This document shows positions 33,894-43,640 of a stretch of DNA of 64,000 bases, piece after piece (position 1 is the stretch's first letter; each line of letters begins with the position of its first letter). The stretch is from Leucobacter luti (lineage in GTDB: Bacteria > Actinomycetota > Actinomycetes > Actinomycetales > Microbacteriaceae): contig NZ_SHKI01000002.1 in NCBI RefSeq assembly GCF_004217175.1, forward strand, positions 611,000 to 674,999. Direction: 5' to 3'. Position numbers and translations under genes: made by a program. The notes under the pieces are model-generated. The model did no database searches and had not been told where the DNA came from. It was given only the letters and a program-made list of their open reading frames with translations.

Positions 33894-35798
33894 GTGCAGT
33901 TCCACCACCACGGATACGTCTCGACCGACCCTCGAGTTCAGCCCGCCGCAGGTATCGGCCTGGATCGTCCGGAGGATCTTCCCGGCGAAATTGATGTGCT
34001 GATCGTTGGCTCGGGGCCCGCGGGCATCGTCGCCGCTGCACAGCTCGCGCAGTTCCCCAACGTCGTGACCCGGCTGGTCGAGCGCCGGGACGGGCGCCTC
34101 GTGCTGGGGCAGGCCGACGGGATCCAGGCGCGCAGCGTCGAGACGTTCCAGGCGTTTGGGTTTGCGCAGCAGATCATTCAGGAGGCCTACCAGATCACGG
34201 AGACCAGTTTCTGGAGTCCGGATCCTGCGCACCCCGAGAACATTGTGCGCAGTTCCGTCACCCCGGACGATCCGAACGGGATCAGCGAGTTTCCGCACCT
34301 GATCGTGAACCAGGCCCGGGTGATTGACTACTTCGCCGAGTACGCCCGCCGCGCACCCGCGCGCGGCGACGTTGACTACGGCTACGAGTTCGTCGACCTC
34401 GAGGTCGGCGAGGGCGAGTACCCGGTCTCGGTGACGCTGCGCAAGGTGACGGGGCAGACGGGCGCCGGGATCAACGCGGCGGCCACGGCCGACGCGGCGC
34501 AGGGCGACACGGTCGTGGTGCGCGCCAAGTACGTGATCGGCGCCGACGGCGCGAGCTCGAAGGTGCGTCGCTCGATCGGTGGCTCGCTCTCCGGCGACCA
34601 GGCGTTCCACGCTTGGGGAGTCATGGACGTGCTCGCGGTCACCGACTTCCCGGACATCCGCAAGAAGTGCATCATCCACTCCGAGGCCGGCAGTATCCTG
34701 CACATTCCCCGCGAGGGGAACCACCTCGCACGCATCTACGTGGACCTCGGTGAGGTTGACGAGCACGACGGCGGCAAGGTGCGCAACACTCCGCTCGAGG
34801 ACGTGATCGCGCAGGCAAACGCGATCATGCACCCGTACACGCTCGACGTGCGCAACGTCGCCTGGAACAGCGTCTACGAGGTGGCCCACCGCCTCACGGA
34901 CCGCTTCGACGACGCAGAAACCTCGCCAGACGGCAAGCAGCGCGTCTTCCTCATGGGCGATGCCTGCCACACGCACAGCGCGAAGGCCGGGCAGGGGATG
35001 AACGTGTCGATGCAGGACGGCTGGAACCTCGGCTGGAAGCTCGGGTACGTGCTTGAGGGCCGGAGCCCGGAGTCGCTGCTGCAGACCTACTCGGACGAGC
35101 GCCGCGTCACCGCGAAGAACCTGATCGACTTCGACAAGGAGTGGTCGACGCTGATGGCGAAGAAGCCCGAGGAGTTCGATTCGCCGTCGCAGCTCGAGGA
35201 GTTCTACGTGCAGACCGCGGAGTTCCCGGCCGGCTTCATGACCGAGTACACGGAGTCGGTGCTCACGGGAGGCGCCGAGCACCAGGCTCTCGCCGCCGGA
35301 TTCCCGATCGGGAAGCGCTTCAAGTCGGTGTCCACCACGCGCGTCGCCGATGCGGTTGACGTGCACCTCGGCCACCACCACCGAGCCGACGGCCGGTTCC
35401 GCGTGTACGCCTTCGCAGACGCCTCGGGGGAGCAGCTCGACCGCTGGGCCGAGTGGCTGCTCGCCAACACCGCGTCGCCGCTGCAGCGGTTCACACCGCT
35501 GGGTGAGGATATCGACTCGATCTTCGACGTGAAGGCAGTGTTCCAGCAGGAGCACCACGGTGTCGACATCTCACGGGTGTCGAAGCTGTTCCTCCCGCAG
35601 TCGGGGCCGTTCAAGATGATCGACTACGAGAAGATCTACGCGGCAAAGCCCGACGTCGACATCTTCGACGAGCGCCAGATCAGCCGCGACGGCGCCGTGG
35701 TGATCGTGCGCCCGGACCAGTATGTGTCGGCGGTCCTGCCGCTCAGCGCGCCCGAGGCGGTCGCGGCCTTCTTCGAACCGCTGTTCGTGACTCCGTAG
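33894..35798 (+). CDS. FAD-dependent aromatic monooxygenase (phenol 2-/3-hydroxybenzoate 4-monooxygenase type)
   Basis: A 634-residue flavoprotein hydroxylase. The FAD dinucleotide motif VLIVGSGPAGIVAAAQLA is near residue 36, the conserved YVIGADGASSKVR near residue 207, and the GD motif FLMGDACHTHSAKAGQGMNVSMQDG near residue 355. The C-terminal ~190 residues match the thioredoxin-like dimerisation domain of phenol hydroxylase. The length equals MobA-type 3-hydroxybenzoate 4-monooxygenases. The start is GTG at 33894-33896, read as Met and followed by QFHHHGYVS; GAGGAG lies a few bases upstream. Probably induced through the divergent IclR by a hydroxyaromatic acid or phenol. Confidence 0.9.
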   Translation: MQFHHHGYVSTDPRVQPAAGIGLDRPEDLPGEIDVLIVGSGPAGIVAAAQLAQFPNVVTRLVERRDGRLVLGQADGIQARSVETFQAFGFAQQIIQEAYQITETSFWSPDPAHPENIVRSSVTPDDPNGISEFPHLIVNQARVIDYFAEYARRAPARGDVDYGYEFVDLEVGEGEYPVSVTLRKVTGQTGAGINAAATADAAQGDTVVVRAKYVIGADGASSKVRRSIGGSLSGDQAFHAWGVMDVLAVTDFPDIRKKCIIHSEAGSILHIPREGNHLARIYVDLGEVDEHDGGKVRNTPLEDVIAQANAIMHPYTLDVRNVAWNSVYEVAHRLTDRFDDAETSPDGKQRVFLMGDACHTHSAKAGQGMNVSMQDGWNLGWKLGYVLEGRSPESLLQTYSDERRVTAKNLIDFDKEWSTLMAKKPEEFDSPSQLEEFYVQTAEFPAGFMTEYTESVLTGGAEHQALAAGFPIGKRFKSVSTTRVADAVDVHLGHHHRADGRFRVYAFADASGEQLDRWAEWLLANTASPLQRFTPLGEDIDSIFDVKAVFQQEHHGVDISRVSKLFLPQSGPFKMIDYEKIYAAKPDVDIFDERQISRDGAVVIVRPDQYVSAVLPLSAPEAVAAFFEPLFVTP

Positions 35799-35821
35799 CA
35801 CCGCACGCGGGAGCACCGCAC

Positions 35822-35851
35822 GCGGGAGCACCGCACCGGCGGTGCTCCCGC
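35822..35851. terminator. terminator of monooxygenase gene
   Basis: GCGGGAGCACCGC, loop ACCG, then its exact complement. It lies 24 bp past the monooxygenase stop. The left arm is part of a short tandem repeat (GCACCGCACGCGGGA). Confidence 0.75.
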
Positions 35852-35875
35852 GCTCGCGGCAGGTCCGCACACGCG

Positions 35876-35911
35876 CGAAGGGCCCGGATCCATGCGGATC
35901 CGGGCCCTTCG
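35876..35911. terminator. terminator of aldehyde dehydrogenase gene
   Basis: A 16-bp perfect stem (CGAAGGGCCCGGATCC and complement) with loop ATGC. It lies 30 bp beyond the ALDH stop in its direction of transcription, so the two convergent genes each have a hairpin. Confidence 0.75.
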
Positions 35912-35940
35912 ACTATGCGCGGGGTCGCCCCCGCTGCGGC

Positions 35941-37299
35941 TTACTTCGCAGCGAAGCGGAAGAGCTTCTTGTTTGCGAACTCAAGCATGCCGACGCGGCC
36001 GAGCTCGCGCCCGTAGCCCGACTTCTTCACGCCGCCGAAGGGCACGTCAGCGCCCTCAAGGCCAGCGCCGCCGATGAAGACCATGCCCACGTCGAGCTGG
36101 TTGCCCACCTGCTCGGCGCGGTCGAGGTCGTCGCAGATCACGACGGAGCCCAGGCCGTAGGGCGAGGAGTTGGCGAGCTGGATCGCCTCGTCGTCGCTCG
36201 ACACCTTGTAGAGCTGCGCAACCGGGCCGAAGAGCTCCTGGCTGTACACGTCCATCGACGGGGTGATGTTGGTGATCACCGACGGGGTGTAGAGGTTGCC
36301 CTCGGGCGTGTTGTCGCCCACGAGCACCTCGGCGCCCTGATCGATCGCGCTCTTCACCTGTGCGGCGAGGTTCTTGGTGGCTGCCTCAGACGACATGGGA
36401 CCGAAGTCGCCCGCCTCGTAGGACTGGCCGGCGATCGCAGCCTTGAACTTCTCGCTGAACTCGTCGAAGTACTTGTCCATGACGACGATGCGCTTCGAGC
36501 CGTTGCAGGCCTGGCCGGTGTTCTCCATGCGCCCGCCAACCGCGTGCTCAACCGCGTGGTCGAGATCGTCGGTGTCGAGGACCAGGAACACGTCGGAGCC
36601 GCCGAGCTCGAGCACGCACTTCTTGAGTGCGCTGCCGGCCTGGGCTGCGACGATGGCGCCGGCGCGCTCCGAACCAGTGAGCGAGACGCCCTGGATCCGG
36701 TCGTCAGCGATGATGTCGGCGATCTGGTCGTGCGTCGCGAAGACGTTGACGTAGGCGCCCTTGGGGAAACCGGCGTCGAGGAACAGCTGCTCGAGTGCGA
36801 GTGCGGACTCGGGGCACTGCGCCGCGTGCTTCAGCACGATCGTGTTGCCGAGGATCAGGTTGGGCACCGCGAAGCGCGCGACCTGGTAGTACGGGTAGTT
36901 CCACGGCATGATGCCGAGGATCACGCCGGTGCCCTGGAAGCGGAAGAAGCTCTTCAGGCCGTCTTCGACCTCGAGCTCCTCGTCTGCGAGCCACTTCTCT
37001 GCGTTCTTCGCGAATGCAGCGGTGATGGCGCCCGAGAACTCTGCTTCGCCGATCGACTGATCGAGCGGCTTGCCCATCTCGCGGTTGATGATCGCGCCAA
37101 GCTCGTCCTTGCGCTCGTCGAAGAGCTCGGCTGCGCGCTGTGCGAGCGCGGCGCGCTCGGCGACGGTCGTCTTGCGCGCCCAGTCGGTGTAGGCCTGCTG
37201 TGCCGCGGCCAGTGAGGCCTCGATCTCCTCCGGGGTCGCGTCGGGGTATTCGGCGACGGTCTCGCCCGTAGCCGGGTTAATGACGGCAAACGTGCTCAT
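35941..37299 (-). CDS. NAD(P)-dependent aldehyde dehydrogenase (succinate-semialdehyde type)
   Basis: A 452-residue ALDH of the short SSADH-like class. It begins FAVINPATGETVAEYPDATPEEI. The Rossmann region includes PWNYPYYQVARF and GSERAGAIVAAQAG, the general base is Glu in LELGGSDVFLV, and the nucleophile is Cys in ENTGQACNGSKR. The ending PFGGVKKSGYGRELG is typical. ATG at 37299 is preceded by AAGGAG. It is divergent from an APC amine/amino-acid permease, which with a nearby amine oxidase suggests oxidation of an amine-derived aldehyde such as succinate semialdehyde (inference). Confidence 0.9.
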   Translation of the reverse strand: MSTFAVINPATGETVAEYPDATPEEIEASLAAAQQAYTDWARKTTVAERAALAQRAAELFDERKDELGAIINREMGKPLDQSIGEAEFSGAITAAFAKNAEKWLADEELEVEDGLKSFFRFQGTGVILGIMPWNYPYYQVARFAVPNLILGNTIVLKHAAQCPESALALEQLFLDAGFPKGAYVNVFATHDQIADIIADDRIQGVSLTGSERAGAIVAAQAGSALKKCVLELGGSDVFLVLDTDDLDHAVEHAVGGRMENTGQACNGSKRIVVMDKYFDEFSEKFKAAIAGQSYEAGDFGPMSSEAATKNLAAQVKSAIDQGAEVLVGDNTPEGNLYTPSVITNITPSMDVYSQELFGPVAQLYKVSSDDEAIQLANSSPYGLGSVVICDDLDRAEQVGNQLDVGMVFIGGAGLEGADVPFGGVKKSGYGRELGRVGMLEFANKKLFRFAAK

Positions 37300-37691
37300 A
37301 AATGACTCACTCCTTAGTGACTTCGTCGGGGATAGTGACGCCTTCCAGTCTCCCACACTGGCGTGATCGGCACTAGCTCGGCACGCGCCGAATTCGCGCT
37401 GATCCACCCGGACTATGCTGCCGATATCGACACTGTCTGGGGCAAAAGGCTGCGAAATCCGTTGCATGTGAGTGGGATCGGTGGCGCGCAGCAGCGGTTA
37501 TGAGCGGCGCCAGTGCGACCGCTGGGAGGGTCCTGGGTGGCGCGCTCCCGCGCTCGGCGCCGCGCGGCGGACGCGAATCGTCAGGCGCCGCCGCGATGGT
37601 GCAGAATGTCAGTGAGCATGACAATGTCGTTTTGGCATGCGCGTGAGGTCCCCAGCGCACGGCGACGCCGCCGGAATCGAGATGAACTGCA
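37300..37691. other. divergent promoter region between ALDH and APC permease genes
   Basis: 392 bp with no credible gene. AAGGAG for ALDH lies at its left end. Near the permease there is a weak TGTCA, 7 bases, TGACA inverted repeat around 37607-37623. No clear -10/-35 pair stands out. Confidence 0.5.
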
Positions 37692-39212
37692 ATGACGAAG
37701 CACACACTGCCAAACGCCACGGAAACGGGGCACATCCACGTGGGGAAGGGCCTCAACGAGGGGGCGCTCGGCGTCGTGGGCTCGACGATCATCGGGCTCG
37801 CGTCCACCGCGCCGCTCTACTCGCTCGCCGCCACCCTCGGGTACGTGATCCTCGCAGTGGGGGCGCAGGCCCCGCTCGTGTTCATCGTTGCGTGCATCCC
37901 GATGGTGTTCGCCGCGTTCGCGTACCAGGAACTCAACCGGGAGATGCCCGACTGCGGCACGACGTTCGTGTGGGGGACGAAGGCCTTCGGTCCGGTCACC
38001 GGGTGGATCGGTGGCTGGGCCGTCGCGGTCGCGTCGATCATGGTGCTCGCGAACGTCGGTGAGATCACCGGCAAGTATTTCTGGCTCTTGCTCGGCAACC
38101 AGGAGTTTGCCGACAATCGGGCAATCGTGATCGGCACCTCGGTCGTGTTCATGGCGATCATGACCTTCATCAGCACGATCGGCGTGCAGATCGGCGAGCG
38201 GCTGCAGATGGTGCTCGTGGGGCTCCAGATCGTGGCGATGGTGCTGTTCGGCGTGCTCGCGCTCGTGCACGCGGCGGACGGCAGCAACGCCGGCTCGGTC
38301 GCGTTCGACTGGAACTGGTTCAACCCCGCGCAGCTCACCTCCTGGTCAGGTTTCATGGAGGCGGTGCTGCTCGCGCTGTTCATCTACTGGGGCTGGGACA
38401 CGTGTCTCGCCCTCAACGAGGAGACGAAGAACCCGCGCAAGACCCCCGGCCGCGCCGCGCTTTCGAGCATTGTTGTGCTGATCGTGCTCTACGTTGGCGT
38501 CTCGGTCGCGGTGATGATGTTCGCGGGCTTCGGCGACACCGGCTTCGGCCTCACCAACGAGGCGAACCTCGACGACGTGTTTACCGTGCTCGGCGGGGCG
38601 CTCTTCGGGCCGTGGGGCTGGTTCCTGCTGCTCGGCGTGCTGCTCTCGGCCGCGTCGTCGACTCAGACCACTATCCTGCCGACCGCGCGCGGCACGCTCT
38701 CCATGGCGGTCTACCGGGCACTCCCCGCGAAGTTCGCGGAGCTGCACCCCAAGTTCAAGACGCCGTGGTTCTCAACCACGGTGATGGGGATCGCGGCAAT
38801 CATCTACTACGTCGGCATGTCGCTGCTGTCCGAAGACATGCTCGCAGACTCGCTCACCTCGATGGGGCTCGCGGTCGCACTGTACTACGCGATCACCTCG
38901 TTTGCCTGCGTCTGGTACTTCCGCGACACCCTGCGCGACAGCGCGCGCAACCTCTGGATGCGGGGGATCCTGCCGGCGCTCGGCGGACTGCTGCTCGGGT
39001 ACGCGTTCGTGCAGTCCGCGATCGACATGATCAGTGTGGACTACAGCTACACCGTGCTGTTCGGCGTGGGCGGCGCCTTCGTGATCGGCGTCGGAGCGAT
39101 CCTGATCGGCTTCGTGTTCATGGGGCTGTGGTGGTTGCGGCCGAGCTCGCGGCCGTTCTTCCGCGGCGAGAGCCTGAATCGCGAAACCGAGGTGCTCGTC
39201 CCCGACGAGTAG
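37692..39212 (+). CDS. APC-family amino acid/polyamine permease
   Basis: A 506-residue transporter with 12 predicted hydrophobic segments. It has VVGSTIIGLASTAPLYSLAATLGYVI at the first helix, followed by MPDCGTTFVWGTKAFGPVTGWIGGW, the APC consensus amphipathic region, and YWGWDTCLALNEETKNPRKTPGRA. It lies in the cytoplasmic membrane and imports an amino acid or amine by proton symport or exchange. Divergent from ALDH and followed by a small membrane protein/amine oxidase pair, consistent with amine uptake and oxidation. Confidence 0.92.
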   Translation: MTKHTLPNATETGHIHVGKGLNEGALGVVGSTIIGLASTAPLYSLAATLGYVILAVGAQAPLVFIVACIPMVFAAFAYQELNREMPDCGTTFVWGTKAFGPVTGWIGGWAVAVASIMVLANVGEITGKYFWLLLGNQEFADNRAIVIGTSVVFMAIMTFISTIGVQIGERLQMVLVGLQIVAMVLFGVLALVHAADGSNAGSVAFDWNWFNPAQLTSWSGFMEAVLLALFIYWGWDTCLALNEETKNPRKTPGRAALSSIVVLIVLYVGVSVAVMMFAGFGDTGFGLTNEANLDDVFTVLGGALFGPWGWFLLLGVLLSAASSTQTTILPTARGTLSMAVYRALPAKFAELHPKFKTPWFSTTVMGIAAIIYYVGMSLLSEDMLADSLTSMGLAVALYYAITSFACVWYFRDTLRDSARNLWMRGILPALGGLLLGYAFVQSAIDMISVDYSYTVLFGVGGAFVIGVGAILIGFVFMGLWWLRPSSRPFFRGESLNRETEVLVPDE

Positions 39213-39230
39213 GCCGTGATGCTGCGCGCT

Positions 39231-39246
39231 GCTCACCCCGGTGAGC
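39231..39246. terminator. short hairpin after APC permease
   Basis: GCTCACC, CC, GGTGAGC, extendable by GC-rich pairing on both sides. It starts 18 bp after the permease stop. The following ~160 bp to the next gene hold no other clear signal. Confidence 0.5.
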
Positions 39247-39407
39247 GACGCGCGGCCCGCCTCCCCGCGACGCCGATCGCGGCCCGGTGCCCGGCGACGC
39301 CCCGCGGCCCGTCGCCCCGGCCGCCGAAACTCAACGGTCACACACCCGTTACGGCCGCGGCCGGGTGCTGAAACCTCGGCGATACTGTGCGGTGCTGAAC
39401 TTGCGGC

Positions 39408-39764
39408 ATGAGGATCTCAACGGGCCCGGTGCGTTGGAAGCAGGTGTGCGCGGTGTGGCTGGGAATGCTGCCCGTCAACATCACGACCTCGTGGATGATC
39501 ACCACACTCCCGTGGTGGGGCGACGTGGCGCTGCCCGCGCGCTCCCTGCTCGTGGTGAGCATCATGGCGCCGCTGATGACGTGCATCATGATGCCGTTCG
39601 TGACGCGCGTGCTGAAGCCCTGGCTGCTGCGCCACCCGGGCCGCGCCAGGCACGAGCGTTGCCTGTGCGAAGCCCTCGACCGCCTCGCAGAATCGGTGCC
39701 GGATCAGCCTGGCGCGGGAACCGCCCGGGTGCCGGCCGGCCGCATATCCTGGGAGAATGAGTAG
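39408..39764 (+). CDS. small membrane protein resembling C-terminal domain of COG3224 monooxygenase-like proteins
   Basis: A 118-residue protein with about three hydrophobic helices: [42 protein letters not shown] and a partial third. The pattern RWK..A.WLG..P......W, then [13 protein letters not shown], matches the membrane-spanning tail of antibiotic biosynthesis monooxygenase-like proteins of COG3224, here without the N-terminal ABM domain. Its last 8 bases overlap the amine oxidase start, so the two are translationally coupled. Function unknown. Confidence 0.7.
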   Translation: MRISTGPVRWKQVCAVWLGMLPVNITTSWMITTLPWWGDVALPARSLLVVSIMAPLMTCIMMPFVTRVLKPWLLRHPGRARHERCLCEALDRLAESVPDQPGAGTARVPAGRISWENE

Positions 39765-41145
39765 CGCAGACGGTCCCGCCGAGACGCAGACCCCGGCAGA
39801 TGCCCCGAGCCCCGAGACGGCCGACACGATCGTTGTGGGGGCCGGCGTAGCCGGACTCACCGCGGCGCGGCTGCTCGCCCTGGCCGGCCAGCGCGTGATC
39901 GTGCTCGAAGCCCGGGATCGGATCGGCGGACGCCTGCACACCGAGCGTTTGGACGGCCGCACCACCGACCTCGGCGCATCCTGGATCCACGGCATCACCG
40001 AGAGCCCCGTGCACGAGGTGACCCGCGCCCTCGGCATGCGGGACGTCGAGTTTACAATGGGGAGCTTCCAGGCCGGCGGCCGGCCGGTGGCGTACTACGG
40101 GCCGGCGGGGGAGCGGCTGAGCCAGGCCGCCGCCGACGCGTTTATCGCGGACGTCGCCGCCTGCGATGCACTGCTCCCCGAGGTGATTGCCGCGCTCCCG
40201 AGCGGTGCCTCGTACGCTGATGCGGCCGAGGCCGCGCTCACCCGCCTCGGGTGGGCCGAGGAGCGCGCAGAGCGCGTCCGCGAGTACCTGCGGCACCGCA
40301 CGGAGGAACAGTACGGCGCGTGGATCGCGGATCTCGACGCCCACGGGCTCGACGACGACGAGACCGAGGGCGACGAGGTGGTCTTCCCAGACGGCTACGA
40401 TCGCCTTGCCGCGGGCATTGCCGCCGGTCTCGACGTGCGCCTCAGCACCGCTGTGACCCGGCTCGTCTGGTCCGAGCGCGGGGTTGAAGCGACCGCCGGC
40501 GGCGCCACGTTCTCGGCGGCCCGTGCGGTGGTGACCGTGCCGGTCGGCGTACTCAAGGCCGGGACGCTCGCCATCGAGCCGGCGCTCCCCGAGCCGGTCG
40601 CCGGCGCGCTCGATCGGCTCGAGATGAACGCCTTTGAGAAGATCTTCCTGCGGTTCCCCGAGCGGTTTTGGGACGAGGACGTCTATGCAATTCGCCGGCA
40701 GGGTGAGGCGGGTGCCTGGTGGCACTCCTGGTACGACCTCACCGCGCTGCACGGCGAACCGACGCTGCTCACGTTCGCGGCCGGGCCCTGCGCCCGTGAG
40801 ATCCGCGGCTGGGACGACGCCCGCGTGGTTGCTTCGGTACTCGACGCGCTGCGCGAACTCTACGGCGACGCCGTTCCCGAGCCCACCGCCGCGCACCTCA
40901 CCCACTGGCAGGACGACGAGCGGTCGCGCGGCTCGTACGCGTACATGACGCTCGGCTCGCTGCCCGAGGATCACACGCTGCTCGCCACTCCGATCGGCGG
41001 GGTGCTGCACCTCGCCGGAGAGGCGACCTGGCAGGACGACCCGGCGACGATCACTGCGGCACTGTGCTCCGGGCATCGCGCCGCGGAACGGATCCTCGGC
41101 GCGAGCGTGCCCATCGCGTCCGTCGTCTCCGCCTTGCCCGCCTAG
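39757..41145 (+). CDS. FAD-dependent amine oxidase (polyamine/monoamine oxidase family)
   Basis: A 462-residue flavin amine oxidase. The N-terminus has the FAD motif [17 protein letters not shown], followed by [19 protein letters not shown] and DLGASWIHG. The C-terminal FAD part has [33 protein letters not shown]. Polyamine-oxidase-like members lack covalent FAD, and no covalent-attachment Cys motif is seen here. It would oxidise an amine such as a polyamine to an aldehyde plus H2O2. It overlaps the small membrane gene by 8 bp and lies downstream of an APC permease, so an uptake/oxidation unit is plausible. Confidence 0.92.
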   Translation: MSSADGPAETQTPADAPSPETADTIVVGAGVAGLTAARLLALAGQRVIVLEARDRIGGRLHTERLDGRTTDLGASWIHGITESPVHEVTRALGMRDVEFTMGSFQAGGRPVAYYGPAGERLSQAAADAFIADVAACDALLPEVIAALPSGASYADAAEAALTRLGWAEERAERVREYLRHRTEEQYGAWIADLDAHGLDDDETEGDEVVFPDGYDRLAAGIAAGLDVRLSTAVTRLVWSERGVEATAGGATFSAARAVVTVPVGVLKAGTLAIEPALPEPVAGALDRLEMNAFEKIFLRFPERFWDEDVYAIRRQGEAGAWWHSWYDLTALHGEPTLLTFAAGPCAREIRGWDDARVVASVLDALRELYGDAVPEPTAAHLTHWQDDERSRGSYAYMTLGSLPEDHTLLATPIGGVLHLAGEATWQDDPATITAALCSGHRAAERILGASVPIASVVSALPA

Positions 41146-41268
41146 CGGGCGACCGGCCACCGGCGACCGCGTTACCGGCGACCGCGTGGCGGGCGGCCGC
41201 GCCGCAGGGGACGCCGCCGCAGCGGACCCCGGAGCGAGCAACCGCGAGTATCCGACCGGCCCCGCGGG

Positions 41269-42327
41269 CTATTGACGGGGTTCCGGCGTCCTGTCGGTCG
41301 GGGGCGTCGTGACACTGTCGGCCGCCGCCGGGCCAGTCTCGCCGCCGGGTTCCGGATCCGGGGTCGGGGTCTGACCCGGATCCGGCGTCGGCGTCGAATC
41401 GGATGCGGGATCTGTCGTGCTGCTCGCGGTGACGGGCCCGCGCCGGGCGCGCCGCGTTCGCGTGGCGCGGACGATCCAGACGATCGCGCCAGCGATCATC
41501 CCGGCGAGCACGAGCCAGGGGAGCAAGATGCCGAGCACCACGACGGCCCCGCTTGCGGCGGCCCCGAGCGACGCGATGCCCGCACCGAGACCGTCCCAGA
41601 ACGTGGTGGGCCCACCGCCGGGGAGCACGCTCGGCGTGGTGAGTGAGACCCAGATCGTGGCTTCGTCGACGCTGCCCTCGAGCGACGTGAGCTGCGCCCG
41701 CAGGCCGTCGAGCTCCTGCTGCCGGTCGGACAGCGCGGCTTCCGCCTCGATGAGGTCGCTCGTGGACGTAGCGCCGTCGATCAGCTTCGTGAGGCGCTCC
41801 ACCGACGCCTCAAGCGCCGTGACGCGCGCCTGCAGGTCCACGTGCTCAGTGGTCACGTCGGTGGCAGACCTGCTCTGGGAGACGACCGTGCCGACCTCGC
41901 TGAGCCGCGTCAGCGCGACGTCGAGCGAGTCTGCCGGCACGCGCAGTGAGAGGGTGGCGCTCGCTGGGGAAGTGCCGGTCGCGGCCTCCGTGAGCTGCGA
42001 CTCGACCGAACCACCGAGCTCGACGGTGATCTGCGCCGCCTGATCCGACGCCGCCCCGACGTCTGAGACGGTGAGGGACAGGTCTCCCGTGCGGATGACC
42101 GAGCGGTCCACGACGCCCTCCCTGCCGGGGGCGTCAAGCTGCTCCGTGAACTGGGATCCAGCCTCGGCCCCACCCGCCACATCCGGCAGCGCCGCGCCCG
42201 CGTCCACGGGGCCGCTTGAGTTACTGCTGCTGGCGCCGAGCGGGCCGGTGAGTGCGGAACACGCTGAGAGCGGTGCGAGCAGCAGGGCGCTCGCTGCGGC
42301 AACGGCGAGGGTGCGGCGTCGGTTCAT
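41269..42327 (-). CDS. DUF4349 lipoprotein
   Basis: A 352-residue lipoprotein. Signal peptide MNRRRTLAVAAASALLLAPL with lipobox LSAC. The DUF4349 region runs from VDRSVIRTGDLSLTVSDV through a long coiled coil (STDVTTEHVDLQARVTALEAS-type text to QQELDGLRAQLTSLEGSV, about residues 150-225). A transmembrane helix near residue 265-290 is followed by a basic stretch RATRTRRARRG and a Pro/Thr/Asp-rich tail with PTPDPGQTPTPDPEPG repeats. Possibly an envelope-sensing protein; DUF4349 proteins often lie near cell-envelope genes. It follows the MFS gene on the same strand by 77 bp. Confidence 0.85.
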   Translation of the reverse strand: MNRRRTLAVAAASALLLAPLSACSALTGPLGASSSNSSGPVDAGAALPDVAGGAEAGSQFTEQLDAPGREGVVDRSVIRTGDLSLTVSDVGAASDQAAQITVELGGSVESQLTEAATGTSPASATLSLRVPADSLDVALTRLSEVGTVVSQSRSATDVTTEHVDLQARVTALEASVERLTKLIDGATSTSDLIEAEAALSDRQQELDGLRAQLTSLEGSVDEATIWVSLTTPSVLPGGGPTTFWDGLGAGIASLGAAASGAVVVLGILLPWLVLAGMIAGAIVWIVRATRTRRARRGPVTASSTTDPASDSTPTPDPGQTPTPDPEPGGETGPAAADSVTTPPTDRTPEPRQ

Positions 42328-42404
42328 GAAATGACCATAGCGCGGCGAACGCGCGGCGAACCACCTGAATATTCTGCGACTCTCCTGAACGCGCTGCGCC
42401 CGGC

Positions 42405-43634
42405 CTAGTTGAGCGGGATCGTGACGGTGCCGGTCTCGGGCGGCGGTTCGGCGGTGCGGCCGCGCAGATCCGGGATCCAGCGGATCGTGCCCAGGGCCAC
42501 GAGGGCGCAGATCGCGAGCAGCGCCGAGGACACGACGATCGCGCCGTGCGCGCCGGCGACGTCGATCGCGATCCCCGCGAGTGCGGATCCGCTCGCCACG
42601 CCCACGAGCTGACCGGTGCCGACCCAGCCGAACGACTCGGCGGTCTCCGAGAACTTGACCGTGGAGCTGACGATGCTCGAGATCGCGGCGAATGCCGGTG
42701 CGGTGCCGAGCCCGCCGAGGAAGAGGACGGCCCCCAGCCACCAGATGTTGAGGCTCACCAGGCAGGCGAGGGTGCCCGCGAGGACCACGAGGATGCGCAG
42801 CAGCAGCGACCAGGGGCTCAGCTCGCGGTGGCCAATGAGGAGGCCACCCACCAGTGAGCCGCCGGCGAAGAGTGCCAGCACGATTCCCGACTCCATGCTG
42901 CCGTGCCCGCTCCCGCCCGCGGACCCGGCGAATGCCGCGACGATCCCGGCCTCGATCGCGGCGAACGAGGCCACGAAGAAGAAGCCGACGACCGTGGAGA
43001 TCACCACGGTGGGGTGGCGCAGCACAGCACCAAACCCGCGCTTCGAAGGGGGCAGCTGCACCTTGCCGATCGCGGGGCTCAGAATGAACCAGGCGCCGCC
43101 GAGGATCATGAAGCTCGCCGCGACGAACAGGCCGGCGGTGGTGCCGAACTGCGAGGTGACGAACACCGCGACGACCGGGCCGAGCACCCAGATGAGCTCC
43201 TGAGCCGCGGCGTCGAGCGAGAACAGCGCCGAGAGCTGCTTGCCGGGAACCAGCCTGGGGTAGAGGGTGCGCACGGCGGGGGTCACGGGCGGTGTGGAGA
43301 GGCCCACCAGGAGGGCGAGGCCGGCCACGATGTAGAGCGGCAGATGCACCACCGCGATCGTGAAGAGCAGGCTCGCGCAGACGAGCGAAGTGACGGCGAG
43401 CACGGGGCGCATGCCCACGCGCCCCATGAGCCGGCTGCTCATCGGCCCGGAGATCGCCTGGCCCACGCTCTGCGTGGCGAGCACGAGGCCCGCGGACGTG
43501 TAGTCGCCGTATGCCTGCTGGATATGCAGCAGCAGGATGATCGAGAGCATCCCAAACGGGAATCGGGCCGTGAGCTGCGAGATCAGAACCCGAAATACAC
43601 CCGGGTTGCGACCCAGCTCCCGATAAATGCCCAT
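42405..43634 (-). CDS. MFS transporter
   Basis: A 409-residue major-facilitator protein with 12 hydrophobic segments. The loop motif SSRLMGRVGMRPVLAVTSLV after helix 2 is typical. The protein starts MGIYRELGRNPGVFRVLISQL. ATG at 43634 is chosen over an in-frame GTG at 43661 because a TATACT hexamer ends 6 bases before the ATG, which would place the transcription start at the A of ATG. Exported substrate unknown. Upstream of the DUF4349 gene on the same strand. Confidence 0.88.
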   Translation of the reverse strand: MGIYRELGRNPGVFRVLISQLTARFPFGMLSIILLLHIQQAYGDYTSAGLVLATQSVGQAISGPMSSRLMGRVGMRPVLAVTSLVCASLLFTIAVVHLPLYIVAGLALLVGLSTPPVTPAVRTLYPRLVPGKQLSALFSLDAAAQELIWVLGPVVAVFVTSQFGTTAGLFVAASFMILGGAWFILSPAIGKVQLPPSKRGFGAVLRHPTVVISTVVGFFFVASFAAIEAGIVAAFAGSAGGSGHGSMESGIVLALFAGGSLVGGLLIGHRELSPWSLLLRILVVLAGTLACLVSLNIWWLGAVLFLGGLGTAPAFAAISSIVSSTVKFSETAESFGWVGTGQLVGVASGSALAGIAIDVAGAHGAIVVSSALLAICALVALGTIRWIPDLRGRTAEPPPETGTVTIPLN

Positions 43635-43640
43635 CAGACG

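Noticed and set aside
37605-37623. TGTCA/TGACA inverted repeat as an operator for ALDH or permease
   Set aside because: Arms of only 5 bp with a 7-base spacer; too weak to list as a site.
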